NCBI GenBank assembly: GCA_900049755.1
Contig: LT160593.1
Coordinates: 296,924 to 360,923 of the forward strand
Length of the DNA: 64,000 bases
Reading direction: 5' to 3'
DNA from: Corynebacterium provencense
GTDB lineage: Bacteria > Actinomycetota > Actinomycetes > Mycobacteriales > Mycobacteriaceae
In this document: positions 8,705-17,170 of the stretch, piece after piece
How positions within the stretch are numbered: the first letter of the stretch is position 1
How the letters are laid out: each line of letters starts with the position of its first letter
The notes under the pieces: generated by a model
What the model saw: the letters and a program-made list of their open reading frames with translations, nothing else
Told to the model about the DNA's origin: nothing
Database searches by the model: none
Translations under genes and position numbers: made by a program

Positions 8705-9612
8705 TGCAGGCTCCGGCCTCACGGACGCTGGTGATGGGGATCCTCAACGTCACCGGGGACTCCTTCTCCGACGGTGGTCTCTGGAACTCCCCCGACCGGG
8801 CACTCGCCCACGCCAGGGAGATGGTGGACGCCGGGGCCGACATCATCGACGTCGGAGGTGAGTCCACCCGCCCCGGCGCGACCAGGGTCGACGCACGGAC
8901 CGAGCGTGAGCGGGTCGTCCCCGTCATCGCCGCACTGCACTCACAGGGCATCCGCACCAGTGTCGACACCATGCGAGCCTCCACCGCCGCTGCCGCCGTG
9001 GAGGCGGGCGTGGACATCGTCAACGACGTCTCAGGGGGACTGGCGGACCCCGACATGTACCGGGTCGTCGCGGAAGCCAACCGTGACCGGGGACCCGGCC
9101 GGCCCGTGGACTACTGCCTCATGCACTGGAGGACCGACCGTTTCGGTTCCGCCGCCGGCCGGGCCGACCACGGGGGAGACGTCGTCGCCGACGTGCAGTC
9201 GCTGACGACGGAACTGTCGGCGGCGGCGGTCGCCGAGGGTGTTCCGGCCGAGCGCATCATCCTGGACCCCGGGATCGGATTCGCCAAGAACGCCGAAGAC
9301 AACTGGGCGCTGCTCCACGCCCTGCCCGGGTACGTCGCAGGGTGGTCCGCGGCAGGCTACCGTACACTTCTCGGGGTGTCCCGTAAACGCTTCCTCACCG
9401 CGCTGAGGCCGGGCCCGGACGGTCGACCAGGTTCCCCCGTCTCCGCCGACGACGCCACCGCCGCAGTGTCTGCCCTGGCCGCTTCCGCCGGAGTATGGGC
9501 CGTGCGCGTCCACGATGTCGCCCCGTCGAGGGCCGCGGTGGATGTCGCCCGGGCGGTGGCCCTGGGCCACGGACCGGACGTCCCGGAGGGATGGAGGGCA
9601 CGTCGTGGCTGA
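8704..9612 (+). CDS. folP: Dihydropteroate synthase
   Basis: Joins p-aminobenzoate to dihydropterin pyrophosphate; this is the sulfonamide target. The TIM-barrel signatures are present: VMGILNVTGDSFSDGG at the N-terminus, DIIDVGGESTRPGA, SVDTMRAS, IVNDVSGG, LDPGIGFAKN and GVSRKRFL. Length (302) is slightly above average. The ATG overlaps the folE stop by one base (TGATG). The gene order folE-folP-folB-folK matches mycobacteria and corynebacteria, where this is the housekeeping copy. Confidence 0.96.
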   Translation: MQAPASRTLVMGILNVTGDSFSDGGLWNSPDRALAHAREMVDAGADIIDVGGESTRPGATRVDARTERERVVPVIAALHSQGIRTSVDTMRASTAAAAVEAGVDIVNDVSGGLADPDMYRVVAEANRDRGPGRPVDYCLMHWRTDRFGSAAGRADHGGDVVADVQSLTTELSAAAVAEGVPAERIILDPGIGFAKNAEDNWALLHALPGYVAGWSAAGYRTLLGVSRKRFLTALRPGPDGRPGSPVSADDATAAVSALAASAGVWAVRVHDVAPSRAAVDVARAVALGHGPDVPEGWRARRG

Positions 9613-9991
9613 CCGTATCGAGCTCGACGGCCTGGAGGTGTACGGATACCACGGGGTCTACGACTTCGAGCGGGAGAAGGGGCAGAAGTTCATCGTCGAT
9701 CTGGTGGTGTGGACGGACTTCCGCGCCGCCGCGGCCACCGACGACATCGGCCGCACCATCTCCTATGTCGAACTGGCGGACATTGCCGTGGAAGTCGCCG
9801 CCGGACCCTCACTCAACCTCATCGAGACGTTGGCGTCCACCATCGCCGACCGCATCAACGGACTGGACGGGGTGTACGCCGTCGAGGTCACCGTCCACAA
9901 GCCGGACGCCCCGATCCACCACCCGTTCACGGATGTCCGGGTCGTCGCCAGAAGGTCGGCGGCCGGTGCGGGAGCGGAGAAGCGTCGGTGA
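9605..9991 (+). CDS. folB: Dihydroneopterin aldolase
   Basis: Converts dihydroneopterin to 6-hydroxymethyl-dihydropterin. The 128-residue product starts with a GTG inside the end of folP (8-nt overlap), giving MADRIELDGLEVYGYHGVYDFE; the open frame upstream of this codon is folP shadow. The YGYHGV segment, the VELADIAVEV segment with its catalytic region, the ETLAS helix and the VTVHKPDAPI strand are all typical. It is followed by folK with a GTGA overlap. Confidence 0.93.
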   Translation: MADRIELDGLEVYGYHGVYDFEREKGQKFIVDLVVWTDFRAAAATDDIGRTISYVELADIAVEVAAGPSLNLIETLASTIADRINGLDGVYAVEVTVHKPDAPIHHPFTDVRVVARRSAAGAGAEKRR

Positions 9992-10530
9992 AGGCCGTCC
10001 TCGCGTTCGGTGCGAACCTGCCCGGTGACCTCGGCGACCCGGTGGCGCAGATCGCGCGCGCCGCACGGTCGCTCGCGGAGTCGCCGGGGATCACCGTGAC
10101 CGCGGCGTCCGCGATGTACGCCACGCCGCCCTGGGGTGTCGAGGACCAGGCGGAATTCCGCAACAGTGTGCTCGTCGTCGAAGTCGATGAGGCACTGTTC
10201 TCGCCGCTGGATCTGCTGCACCGCTGCCAGGACGAGGAGAAGGCGGCGCACCGGGTGCGTCACCGGCACTGGGGTCCCCGGACACTGGACATCGACCTGA
10301 TCTCGCTGTGGAGCGCCGGCGTCGAGATCCACAGCCGAGGTCGGTGGGGTGCAGAGCTGGTCCTCCCCCACCCGTGGGCACACGCCCGGGCGTTCGTGCT
10401 GGTCCCGTGGAATGACGCCGATCCGGCGGCCACGCTGGACGGACAGCCGGTCGCGGGTCTCATGGCGTCCTGCCCGGCCGGTGATCTGGCGGGAGTCCGG
10501 GCGCTGCCCGACGTAGCATGGGCACCGTGA
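9988..10530 (+). CDS. folK: 2-amino-4-hydroxy-6-hydroxymethyldihydropteridine diphosphokinase
   Basis: Transfers pyrophosphate from ATP to hydroxymethyl-dihydropterin, the step before FolP. The start is a GTG overlapping the folB stop (GTGA) and gives MKAVLAFGANLPGDLGDP, the normal HPPK N-terminus. The signature HWGPRTLDIDLI is intact, preceded by the Arg/His-rich ATP-binding loop, and the LPHPWAHARAFVLVPW segment near the end is conserved. Length is 180 residues. Its last codons contain the TAGCAT box that may drive the next gene. Confidence 0.95.
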   Translation: MKAVLAFGANLPGDLGDPVAQIARAARSLAESPGITVTAASAMYATPPWGVEDQAEFRNSVLVVEVDEALFSPLDLLHRCQDEEKAAHRVRHRHWGPRTLDIDLISLWSAGVEIHSRGRWGAELVLPHPWAHARAFVLVPWNDADPAATLDGQPVAGLMASCPAGDLAGVRALPDVAWAP

Positions 10531-11081
10531 ACACATCGGACACCGGACGTGCGGGAGGCACCGGAGACGGCGGGGGTGACCGCGGCCCCGGCCTGGCACT
10601 GACCCCCGTCAGTGCCCTGCTGACCGCCGCCGCCGGCATGGCGCTGATCATCGGGGTCGCGGCGGTGTTCTTCTACGGCGACTTCCCGCCGGCGCGGGTG
10701 CGCAACTCGGTCGCGCTCTGGGTGTTCGCCGTCGTCGCGGCTTTCACCGCGGTCGCGGTGCGCCGTCGTATCGCCGACGGCGAGGTGGGTCTGGACCGGA
10801 GCCAGATGTCGCCGGTGTTCATCGCCCGCGCCGCGGTACTGGGTAAGGCGTGCTCCTGGCTCGGTGCGTTGGTGGGTGGAGGTTACCTGGGGTTGACGGT
10901 CTACGTCCTCATCCGGTACCCGTCTCTTCTCGCCGCCCAGGAGGACGCCCCGGGCGCACTGGTGTGCACAGCCGCAGGAGTATGCGTGGCGGTTGCCGGG
11001 GTTGTCCTGGAACGTTGCTGTCTGGTCCCTCCGGGCGACGCGGACCCTGACGGTCGTCGTTCGGGAGCACAGGCCATGTAG
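10527..11081 (+). CDS. DUF3180 family membrane protein
   Basis: The 184-residue product has about four hydrophobic segments (TAAAGMALIIGVAAVFFY; ALWVFAVVAAFTAVAV; a segment around SWLGALVGGGYLGLTVYVL; and ALVCTAAGVCVAVAGVVL) and a Gly/Asp-rich N-terminus. Position directly after folK matches the conserved DUF3180 gene of mycobacteria (Rv3605c position) and corynebacteria; its function is unknown. The GTG at 10527 is preferred to the ATG at 10518 because it overlaps the folK stop by 4 nt and lies 7 nt after a TAGCAT box, the spacing of a leaderless promoter. Confidence 0.85.
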   Translation: MNTSDTGRAGGTGDGGGDRGPGLALTPVSALLTAAAGMALIIGVAAVFFYGDFPPARVRNSVALWVFAVVAAFTAVAVRRRIADGEVGLDRSQMSPVFIARAAVLGKACSWLGALVGGGYLGLTVYVLIRYPSLLAAQEDAPGALVCTAAGVCVAVAGVVLERCCLVPPGDADPDGRRSGAQAM

Positions 11082-11091
11082 TGTTGGCTCC

Positions 11092-12114
11092 ATGAGTTCC
11101 GCGTATCCGTCTCCTGATCTGCACCGGCTTCCGGACCCGAACAGCGCACAGACCACCCGGGCACCCGGTACAGGGTGGAAGCTGCTCATGTTCCTGCTCC
11201 TGGCACTTGCCCTGGCGGCGACCGTGATCATGTTCTTCGTCGACAACGACTTCTGGATCAACATGGCCGTCATCGCGGCACTGTGGGCCGCGTTCATCGG
11301 CGCTGTCCTGGTGTTCCGGTACTCGGGCGCTCTGGGGGAGGAGACCACCCGCTCGGAGGAGCGGGATGCGCGTCGTCTGGCGGAACTGGACGCCGAGCGT
11401 GCCGAGCACCGTCGCCGGGAGGCGGAGCTGGAGAAGACTCTGGCACAGAGCGCCGCCGACGGTTCCCCGGCCCGCGACGAAACCCTTGAGTCCATCCGTG
11501 CAGAGTTGGCGGCCCTGCGGGCCCAGCTCTCCGAGCTCTCCGGTCTGGACCTCAGTGAGGACCAGGTGGCTGTGCGGGCCAGGGCGGAGCGGATCATCGA
11601 ACTGGAGCGGCGCTCGGGGGAGACTCCTGCCCCGGGGACTCCGGAGGGAGCAGCCGCCTCCTCCGCCGCCCCTGTCCCATCTGCCGCACCCGAGGTCTCC
11701 GGTGAGGACCGGGGTCCCGGCGCGGCACCTCACCAGGGCGCCCGGCGCGGTGGTTTCGCCACCGGGACATTCTCCGCGGTGAACTGGGCGGGGGCGGACT
11801 CGGAGGAGACGAGCATGATCCCGCTGGTCGTCGACACCCGGGACATCGACCGGGACCGGCCTGCCCCGTCGGCACCGGCTGAGCCCCCGGCACCGGCCGG
11901 GCCGACTGCGGAGACGTCCGGCATCCCGGCCGCAGGCGGTTTCCCCGCCGGTCAGGCCGGTGGGGCGGAGGACTCCGGACAGGCTGGACACCACCGTCGT
12001 ACCAGGGAGGTCGAGGACCCCCACGGTCGTCGCAGGGCCGATGAACGTGCCGGCGCCGGCGGGTCGGTGACCGTGGCGGAACTGATGGCACAGCTGAAGA
12101 AGAACGCCAGGTGA
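11092..12114 (+). CDS. DUF6779-like membrane-anchored coiled-coil protein
   Basis: A conserved gene of the fol-pan region in mycolic-acid bacteria (Rv3604c position) with unknown function. The 340-residue product has a short N-terminal tail, two membrane helices (about 23-45 and 52-72), then a charged region (EERDARRLAELDAERAEHRRREAELEKTL) that looks coiled-coil, and a long Ala/Pro/Gly/Glu-rich disordered C-terminus. The ATG lies 7 nt after a TAGTGT box. Cytoplasmic exposure of the coiled coil is inferred from the charged residues after the second helix. It overlaps the next gene by 4 nt. Confidence 0.75.
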   Translation: MSSAYPSPDLHRLPDPNSAQTTRAPGTGWKLLMFLLLALALAATVIMFFVDNDFWINMAVIAALWAAFIGAVLVFRYSGALGEETTRSEERDARRLAELDAERAEHRRREAELEKTLAQSAADGSPARDETLESIRAELAALRAQLSELSGLDLSEDQVAVRARAERIIELERRSGETPAPGTPEGAAASSAAPVPSAAPEVSGEDRGPGAAPHQGARRGGFATGTFSAVNWAGADSEETSMIPLVVDTRDIDRDRPAPSAPAEPPAPAGPTAETSGIPAAGGFPAGQAGGAEDSGQAGHHRRTREVEDPHGRRRADERAGAGGSVTVAELMAQLKKNAR

Positions 12115-13127
12115 CCGGAACAGGCATCAGAGCACCACACCCCGACCGACAGGAACCACGCCTGTCGGTCGGGGTCATTTCCGCAGGTGCGGTGGGCACA
12201 GCGGTCGCAGAAACTCTCCTGCAGGCCGGCCACCACATCCACGGTGTGGTCGCACCGTCGCAGGTGTCCCGTGACCGGGTCGCACAGCGGCTCCCCGGGG
12301 TGGACGTGACGGATGTGGGGGACGCCTCCCGTGCGGCACTGGTCGTCCTCGCCGTCCCCGACACCGTCCTGCCCGGGGTTGTACGTCAGGTCGCGGAGGT
12401 CACCCGCCCCGGCCAGATCGTGGTGCACACGTCCGGGGCGTCGGGTTGCGGCGTCCTCCAGCCGGTCACCGACACCGGCGCCCTCCCACTGGCACTGCAC
12501 CCCGCGATGACCTTCACCGGAACTGCTGAGGACACCGCCAATCTCGTGGGATGTGCCTGGGGCGTCACCTCGGACTCGGACACCGGTGCCGCTGTCGCCG
12601 AACTGCTGGTGAATTCCTGCGGTGGGGTGGCGGTCCCGGTCGCGGAGGAGAACCGTCCGCTCTACCACGCGGCAATGGCGCACGGTGCCAACCACCTGGT
12701 CACGCTGGTGTCTGAGTCTCTGCGCATGCTTGACCACGCCCTGGCTTCCCCGGACACGGAGGGAGTGCCCGGTGACGGGGGAGCGGGGGCGGTCGGGACA
12801 GACCGGCCGGGCAGAGCGGGCAGGGTGCCCGTGGATCCGGACTCTGCCGTCCTGCTGCGCCGTATCCTGCCCACGGCACTGTCCAATGCGCTTGACCGGC
12901 GTACCGCGGCGTTGACAGGCCCTGTCGCCCGGGATGACGCTGAGACGGTGCTGCGCCATCTCCGTGCGTTGGACGACATCGGCACGCCGGAGCCGGTCGA
13001 CGGCCCGGGGAGCCTCGACGGTGCCGGTGGCCTGTCCGGGGCATACCGGGAGGCGGCCCAGCGTACCGCCCGTGCGCTCGGCTCCCTCAATGTGGAGCGG
13101 GCACTGGACGGGGACTACCCTTATTGA
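12111..13127 (+). CDS. Rossmann-fold DUF2520 protein
   Basis: The 338-residue product has a dinucleotide-binding N-terminus (SVGVISAGAVGTAVAETLLQAGH, a GxGxxG variant), a VVLAVPDTVLP strand, the HTSGASG and LHPAMTF blocks typical of DUF2520, and a helical C-terminal domain with HGANHLVTLVSESL. It resembles ketopantoate-reductase-like or 6-phosphogluconate-dehydrogenase-like folds, but no substrate is established. It always precedes panC in this group (Rv3603c position), which hints at a role near pantothenate synthesis. The GTG start overlaps the previous stop (GTGA). A perfect 15-bp inverted repeat lies 28 nt inside the coding region. Confidence 0.85.
   Translation: MTGTGIRAPHPDRQEPRLSVGVISAGAVGTAVAETLLQAGHHIHGVVAPSQVSRDRVAQRLPGVDVTDVGDASRAALVVLAVPDTVLPGVVRQVAEVTRPGQIVVHTSGASGCGVLQPVTDTGALPLALHPAMTFTGTAEDTANLVGCAWGVTSDSDTGAAVAELLVNSCGGVAVPVAEENRPLYHAAMAHGANHLVTLVSESLRMLDHALASPDTEGVPGDGGAGAVGTDRPGRAGRVPVDPDSAVLLRRILPTALSNALDRRTAALTGPVARDDAETVLRHLRALDDIGTPEPVDGPGSLDGAGGLSGAYREAAQRTARALGSLNVERALDGDYPY
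12139..12175. terminator. Perfect 15-bp hairpin inside the 5' end of the DUF2520 gene
   Basis: ACCCCGACCGACAGG (12139-12153) and CCTGTCGGTCGGGGT (12161-12175) pair perfectly around a 7-nt loop and are followed by CATTT. It has the form of a terminator or attenuator but sits within the first 22 codons of the downstream gene, just after the previous gene ends. Function is inferred. Confidence 0.5.
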
Positions 13128-13170
13128 TCCGTCACAGGACCACACACTTTTTCGCGAAGGAGCGGCAACG

Positions 13171-14097
13171 GTGAGTTTCACCCCCGGCCAGGCCACCGTC
13201 TACACGGGTATCGAGGAGATCGGGGAGCTGACCCGTGCCATGCGCAAGGTCGGGCGTCCCGTCGTCCTGGTCCCCACCATGGGGGCACTGCATGAGGGCC
13301 ACATGGCCCTGGTCCGCACTGCCCGACGGATCCCCGGCGCCCTGGTGGTGGTCTCGGTGTTCGTCAATCCGCTGCAGTTCGGGGAGGGGGAGGACCTGGA
13401 CTCCTACCCGCGCACCCTCGACAGCGACGTGCAGAAGCTCCGGGCGGTCGGGGCGGATGCGGTGTTCGCACCAGGTGCCCGGGAGATGTACCCGAACGGT
13501 CCCCGAACTTCGGTGCACCCGGGGCCGCTGGCGGAGATCCTGGAGGGGGCCGTGCGCCCGGTGCATTTCGCCGGTGTGCTGACGGTGGTCAACAAGCTGA
13601 TGCACGTCACCAACTGCACCCACGCGGTCTTCGGTGAGAAGGACTACCAGCAGCTGATCCTGGTCCAGCAGATGGTCACCGACCTGAATCTGGGGGTGCA
13701 GGTCCACGGTGTCCCGGTGGTGCGTGAGGCGGACGGTCTGGCGAAGTCTTCGCGCAACGTCTACCTGTCGGAACGGGAGCGGGAGCTGGCGGTGACCCTG
13801 TCCGCCGCCCTGACCGCCGGTGCCCACGCCGCGGAGGACGGTGCGGAGGCGGTGCTGTCGACCGCCCGCGGGGTGCTGGATTCCGTGGAGGGGGTCGAGG
13901 TGGACTACCTGGAACTGCGGGGAACTGATCTGGGTGAGGCCCCTGAGGTGGGGGACGCCCGTCTGCTCGTCGCCGCACGGGTGGGTTCCACCCGGCTGAT
14001 CGACAATGTCGGCGTGCCGCTCGGCACAGGTTTCCGGGGGGCGGCGGAGGGCGCGGGTGTCGCTGAGGACGCCACCTCCGGCCGGGTCGGGAAGTAA
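13171..14097 (+). CDS. panC: Pantothenate synthetase
   Basis: ATP-dependent condensation of pantoate with beta-alanine, the last step of vitamin B5 synthesis. The GTG start follows a GAAGGAG ribosome site by 8 nt; the long open frame upstream is shadow of the previous gene. The nucleotidyltransferase signatures are present: [14 protein letters not shown] (ATP-binding HxGH), [29 protein letters not shown] and the KMSKS-like SSRNVYLS segment. Length 308 is typical plus a short Gly-rich tail. It is followed by panD after 10 nt. Confidence 0.95.
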   Translation: MSFTPGQATVYTGIEEIGELTRAMRKVGRPVVLVPTMGALHEGHMALVRTARRIPGALVVVSVFVNPLQFGEGEDLDSYPRTLDSDVQKLRAVGADAVFAPGAREMYPNGPRTSVHPGPLAEILEGAVRPVHFAGVLTVVNKLMHVTNCTHAVFGEKDYQQLILVQQMVTDLNLGVQVHGVPVVREADGLAKSSRNVYLSERERELAVTLSAALTAGAHAAEDGAEAVLSTARGVLDSVEGVEVDYLELRGTDLGEAPEVGDARLLVAARVGSTRLIDNVGVPLGTGFRGAAEGAGVAEDATSGRVGK

Positions 14098-14107
14098 GGT
14101 TGTCCGC

Positions 14108-14527
14108 GTGTTGCGAACGATGATGAAGTCGAAGATCCACAGGGCGACGGTCACCCAGGCCGATCTGCACTACGTGGGGTCCTGCACGATCGACGCGGAC
14201 CTCATGGACTCCGCCGACATTCTGGAGGGGGAGCAGATCGACATCGTCGACGTGGACAACGGGGCGCGGCTGACGACCTATGCGATCACCGGGGAGCGTG
14301 GCAGCGGCATGATCTCCATCAACGGTGCGGCTGCGCACCTGGTGCATCCCGGCGACCTGGTGATCATCATCGGCTACGGGCAGTTCAGTGCCGCCGACCT
14401 GGAGGAGGGGTACCGTCCCCGCGTCGTTTTCGTCGACGAGCACAACCGTCAGGTGACGTTGGGGGATGATCCGGCGGATGTGCCGGTGGGGTCGGGGTTG
14501 CTGAACCCACGCTTCCCCTCCCGGTGA
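14108..14527 (+). CDS. panD: Aspartate 1-decarboxylase (pyruvoyl enzyme)
   Basis: Makes beta-alanine from aspartate, feeding PanC next door. The proenzyme self-cleaves between Gly24 and Ser25, seen here in HYVGSC, to form the pyruvoyl group. The [10 protein letters not shown]-terminus, NGARLTTY, the [17 protein letters not shown] block and the C-terminal GSGLL are all conserved. GTG is taken as start, giving [15 protein letters not shown] as in C. glutamicum PanD; ATG codons 4 codons in are less likely. A TAAGGT box, sharing the panC stop codon, ends 7 nt before the GTG, consistent with a leaderless panD transcript. Confidence 0.95.
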   Translation: MLRTMMKSKIHRATVTQADLHYVGSCTIDADLMDSADILEGEQIDIVDVDNGARLTTYAITGERGSGMISINGAAAHLVHPGDLVIIIGYGQFSAADLEEGYRPRVVFVDEHNRQVTLGDDPADVPVGSGLLNPRFPSR

Positions 14528-14670
14528 CCGGGCCGGGTCCGTCGGTGAGGGGCCGGTGGGCAGGATCCGGCGAAATGTGACGGAGATCAATCCTGCGTCC
14601 CGGTCGGGCGGCACCATCCCCGGTCAGACCCTGGTGAACATACCCTGACCGGCAGAGATACCGATTTTTT

Positions 14671-14694
14671 AAAGGGTATTCCAGATGTACCTTT
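14671..14694 (+). promoter_or_regulatory. Candidate Rrf2/NsrR operator before the regulator-hmp pair
   Basis: An AT-rich imperfect dyad, AAAGGGTATTC and GATGTACCTTT, lies 28-51 nt before the regulator's GTG and overlaps the probable -35 region of a promoter whose -10 is TAGCGT (14709-14714). Size and base composition fit an Rrf2-family site; autoregulation is inferred. Confidence 0.45.
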
Positions 14695-14721
14695 TCCGTC
14701 TGCGGCCCTAGCGTGGGTGGT

Positions 14722-15288
14722 GTGCACCTCACCAAGTTCGCTGATCTGGGACTGCGGTCCCTCATGATCCTCGGGGACACCGGCGCAGCCGGTGCCACTG
14801 ACCCGGGGCAGCGCCGCACGGTCGGAGAACTCGCCGTACGTACCGCTGCTCCGGCGTCCCATGTCAGGAAGGTCGTCGCCAGACTCACCGGTCTCGGCGT
14901 CCTCGCCTCCGTACGGGGACGGACCGGTGGGGTGTACCTCGCCGAGGGAGCCTGGGACACCGACATCGGGTACCTGCTCCGTGAACTGGAGGGGGTACAC
15001 GAGGTCGTCGACTGTGACGGCAGGGAGAACGCGGTCGCCTGCCCGCTGTCCTCCCGTGACTGCGCTCTGCGGCACCTTCTCCGTGACGCCCGGGAGCGCT
15101 TCTTCTCCACCTTCGACGGTGTCACCCTCGGAGACCTCATAGACCGGACCGGCCCTGCGCACTCCGGCCCTGCGCACTCAGGCCCGGGCACCCCCGCCCC
15201 GGTGCGGGTCGGTCTGCCCGCCCCCACCCCCGCCCCGGTGCGGGTCGGTCTGCCCGCCCCGCACCCCCCGAACAACCGAAGGAACTGA
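14722..15288 (+). CDS. nsrR: Rrf2-family (NsrR-like) transcriptional regulator
   Basis: Winged-helix repressor, probably sensing nitric oxide through an iron-sulfur cluster. The start giving MHLTKFADLGLRSLM is the usual Rrf2 N-terminus and lies 7 nt after a TAGCGT box. The HTH follows (VGELAVRTAAPASHVRKVVARL, then the wing GGVYLA). Three cysteines in CDGRENAVACPLSSRDC match the C-x8-C-x6-C cluster-binding arrangement of NsrR/IscR-type proteins. After about residue 140 the C-terminus becomes a Pro/Ala/Gly tail with tandem repeats. The hmp gene follows after 5 nt, strongly supporting a nitrosative-stress role. The symbol rests on that linkage. Confidence 0.8.
   Translation: MHLTKFADLGLRSLMILGDTGAAGATDPGQRRTVGELAVRTAAPASHVRKVVARLTGLGVLASVRGRTGGVYLAEGAWDTDIGYLLRELEGVHEVVDCDGRENAVACPLSSRDCALRHLLRDARERFFSTFDGVTLGDLIDRTGPAHSGPAHSGPGTPAPVRVGLPAPTPAPVRVGLPAPHPPNNRRN
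15191..15262 (+). repeat. 36-bp tandem repeat (two copies) in the regulator's 3' end
   Basis: Two near-identical 36-bp units (offset 36 bp, measured from GGTGCGGGTC at 15201 and 15237) encode PAPVRVGLPAPT and PAPVRVGLPAPH. A shorter 15-bp duplication (GGPAHS-type codons, about 15150-15180) precedes it. The repeats extend the C-terminal tail without touching the DNA-binding or cluster-binding parts. Confidence 0.85.
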
Positions 15289-15293
15289 CGACC

Positions 15294-16508
15294 ATGTTCA
15301 CCGCTGCCGAAACACTCCGCGGGGCCGCCCGCGCCGCCCGTCTCACCCCCGCCCACGAGGCCACGGTGAGGGCCACCCTCCCGGTGATCGGGGCGCACAT
15401 CAACGAGATCACGCCGGTGTTCTACCGCCGGATGTTCGCGGCCCACCCCGAGCTGCTCCGCGACACCTTCAACCGGGGCAACCAGCGCTCCGGTGAACAG
15501 CAGAAGGCCCTCGCCGCCTCTGTGGCGGCCTTCGCGTCCATGCTGGTCGACCCGGACGCACCGGACCCGGTCGACATGCTGTCGCGTATCGCCCACAAGC
15601 ACGTTTCCCTCGGCGTGGTCGCCGACCAGTACCAGATCGTGCACGACCACCTCTTCGCCGCGATCGTGGAGGTCCTCGGTGACGCGGTGACCCCGGAGGT
15701 CGCCGAGGCGTGGGAGGAGGTGTACCAGCTCATGGCCGGGGTCCTCATCGGAGAGGAGAGCGCCCTCTACGGCACCGCGGGCGTGGAACCGGGAGACGTC
15801 TTCCGGTACGCCGTCCTGGTCGCCCGCCGTGACCTCACCGACGTGGTCACCGAGTTCACCTTCGAGGTGCCGGACGCCCCGGGCGCCTTCGCAGCGGCCC
15901 AGCCCGGCCAGTACACGTCTCTCGGGGTGAGGCTGGGGGACGGTGCCCGGCAGCTCCGGCAGTACTCCCTGGTGAACTGGGACGGCCGCGGTTTCACCGT
16001 CGCCGTGCAACGCGACGGTGAGGTGTCCGGCGCCCTGCTCGACACGATTGCGGTCGGGGACCGGGTGGACGCCACTCTGCCGGCCGGTGACCTGGTCCTC
16101 GGTGACGACGACACTGTTCCGGTGGTGCTGGTCAGCTCGGGTATCGGTTCCACTCCGATGACCGGGATGCTCGCTGCACTGGTGGCCGGGGCGGGTGCGA
16201 GAGATGTCACGGTGATCCACTCGGACCGCTCCCCGGACAGTTTCGCCCAGGGCGCCGTGACCGTGGGACTGCTGGACGCCCTGGAGTCGCAGGGTTCCAC
16301 CGTGCGCCGGTACTTCAGCTGGACCGGCCGTGGCCAACGGGTGGTGCTGGGGACACGGGACATCCCGGCCGGCGCTGACTGGTACCTCTGCGGAGGCAAC
16401 GGGTTCCTGCAGGACGTCCGGGCCCAGCTGGCTGATCTGCCGGAACTGTGCCCGGCGGGGATCCACTTCGAACTGTTCTCCCCGAACGACTGGCTGACGG
16501 GTCAGTGA
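15294..16508 (+). CDS. hmp: Flavohemoglobin (nitric oxide dioxygenase)
   Basis: Oxidises nitric oxide to nitrate using O2 and NAD(P)H. Three domains are visible in the 404 residues: an N-terminal globin (about 1-145) with the proximal-His segment IAHKHVSLGV, an FAD-binding ferredoxin-reductase domain (about 160-265, with QLRQYSLVNW for the RxYS flavin motif), and an NAD-binding domain (SSGIGSTPMTGML, then YLCGGNGFL). Length is normal for the family. It lies 5 nt after the Rrf2-type regulator, with AAGGAA as ribosome site, and is probably cotranscribed with and repressed by it. Confidence 0.95.
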   Translation: MFTAAETLRGAARAARLTPAHEATVRATLPVIGAHINEITPVFYRRMFAAHPELLRDTFNRGNQRSGEQQKALAASVAAFASMLVDPDAPDPVDMLSRIAHKHVSLGVVADQYQIVHDHLFAAIVEVLGDAVTPEVAEAWEEVYQLMAGVLIGEESALYGTAGVEPGDVFRYAVLVARRDLTDVVTEFTFEVPDAPGAFAAAQPGQYTSLGVRLGDGARQLRQYSLVNWDGRGFTVAVQRDGEVSGALLDTIAVGDRVDATLPAGDLVLGDDDTVPVVLVSSGIGSTPMTGMLAALVAGAGARDVTVIHSDRSPDSFAQGAVTVGLLDALESQGSTVRRYFSWTGRGQRVVLGTRDIPAGADWYLCGGNGFLQDVRAQLADLPELCPAGIHFELFSPNDWLTGQ

Positions 16509-16550
16509 ACCGCCCGTGACCGGGGCGGTGCGGGGGTATGCTGACGCTCC

Positions 16551-17114
16551 ATGACCGGTTTCGTCTGGCCCCTCCCGTCCGCCGACGTCGTCGGTGATCT
16601 TCCGGGCGGTGCCGTGCTGCGGCTGCGTGCGCCGGTGGACACGGACCTGGAGGGCCTGGTGGTGTCCGGCCGGGATGCGGGATCGAGGCGGTTCACCGGT
16701 TTTCCGGAGAACTACACCCGGCGGGACGCTGCCCTGTTCCTCCGGACGATGATGCACGACCCGGGCGCGATGCTGTGGATCGTCGACGACCCGGACCGCC
16801 AGGGAGGTTTCGGGGGCACCGTGGAGCTGCGTCTGGTGGAGTTGAACTCCGCCACCGTCGAACTGGGGTACACGACGGCACCTCATCTGCGGGGTCGTGG
16901 GCTGATGACTGCGTCGGTGCGGTTGATCTGCGAATATCTCTTCGACTACGGCGTCCACCGGGTGCAGATCCGGGCGAATCCGGAGAACCTCGCGTCCTGC
17001 AAGGTGGCGCTGTCCGCCGGCTTCCACCGTGAGGGGACACTGCGGGACGCCGAGTTCCTCCGCGGGGAGTGGAACGATCTCGACATCTTCTCACGCCTGG
17101 AGGGGGATGTCTGA
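16551..17114 (+). CDS. GNAT-family N-acetyltransferase (RimJ/RimL-like)
   Basis: The 187-residue product has the RimJ/RimL profile: RLRAPVDTDLEGLVVSG at the start of the fold, a MLWIVDD strand, GGTVELRLVELNSATVELGYTTAPHLRGRGLMTASVRLICEYLF for the acetyl-CoA-binding motif region (with HLRGRGLM as the Q/RxxGxG/A loop), and RVQIRANPENLASCKVALSAGFHREGTLRDAEFL near the C-terminus. The family acetylates ribosomal proteins, other proteins or small amines; the target is unknown. A TATGCT box ends 8 nt before the ATG, suggesting its own leaderless promoter. Confidence 0.85.
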   Translation: MTGFVWPLPSADVVGDLPGGAVLRLRAPVDTDLEGLVVSGRDAGSRRFTGFPENYTRRDAALFLRTMMHDPGAMLWIVDDPDRQGGFGGTVELRLVELNSATVELGYTTAPHLRGRGLMTASVRLICEYLFDYGVHRVQIRANPENLASCKVALSAGFHREGTLRDAEFLRGEWNDLDIFSRLEGDV

Positions 17115-17170
17115 CGGGACCCGTCCCGGTCCGGAACCTCGGGCCGGACTCCTGAATCCGTCCCCGGAGA

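Noticed and set aside
15150..15264. A CRISPR-like repeat array
   Set aside because: The repeats are directly tandem, coding and in frame, with no spacers; no cas gene is present in the window.
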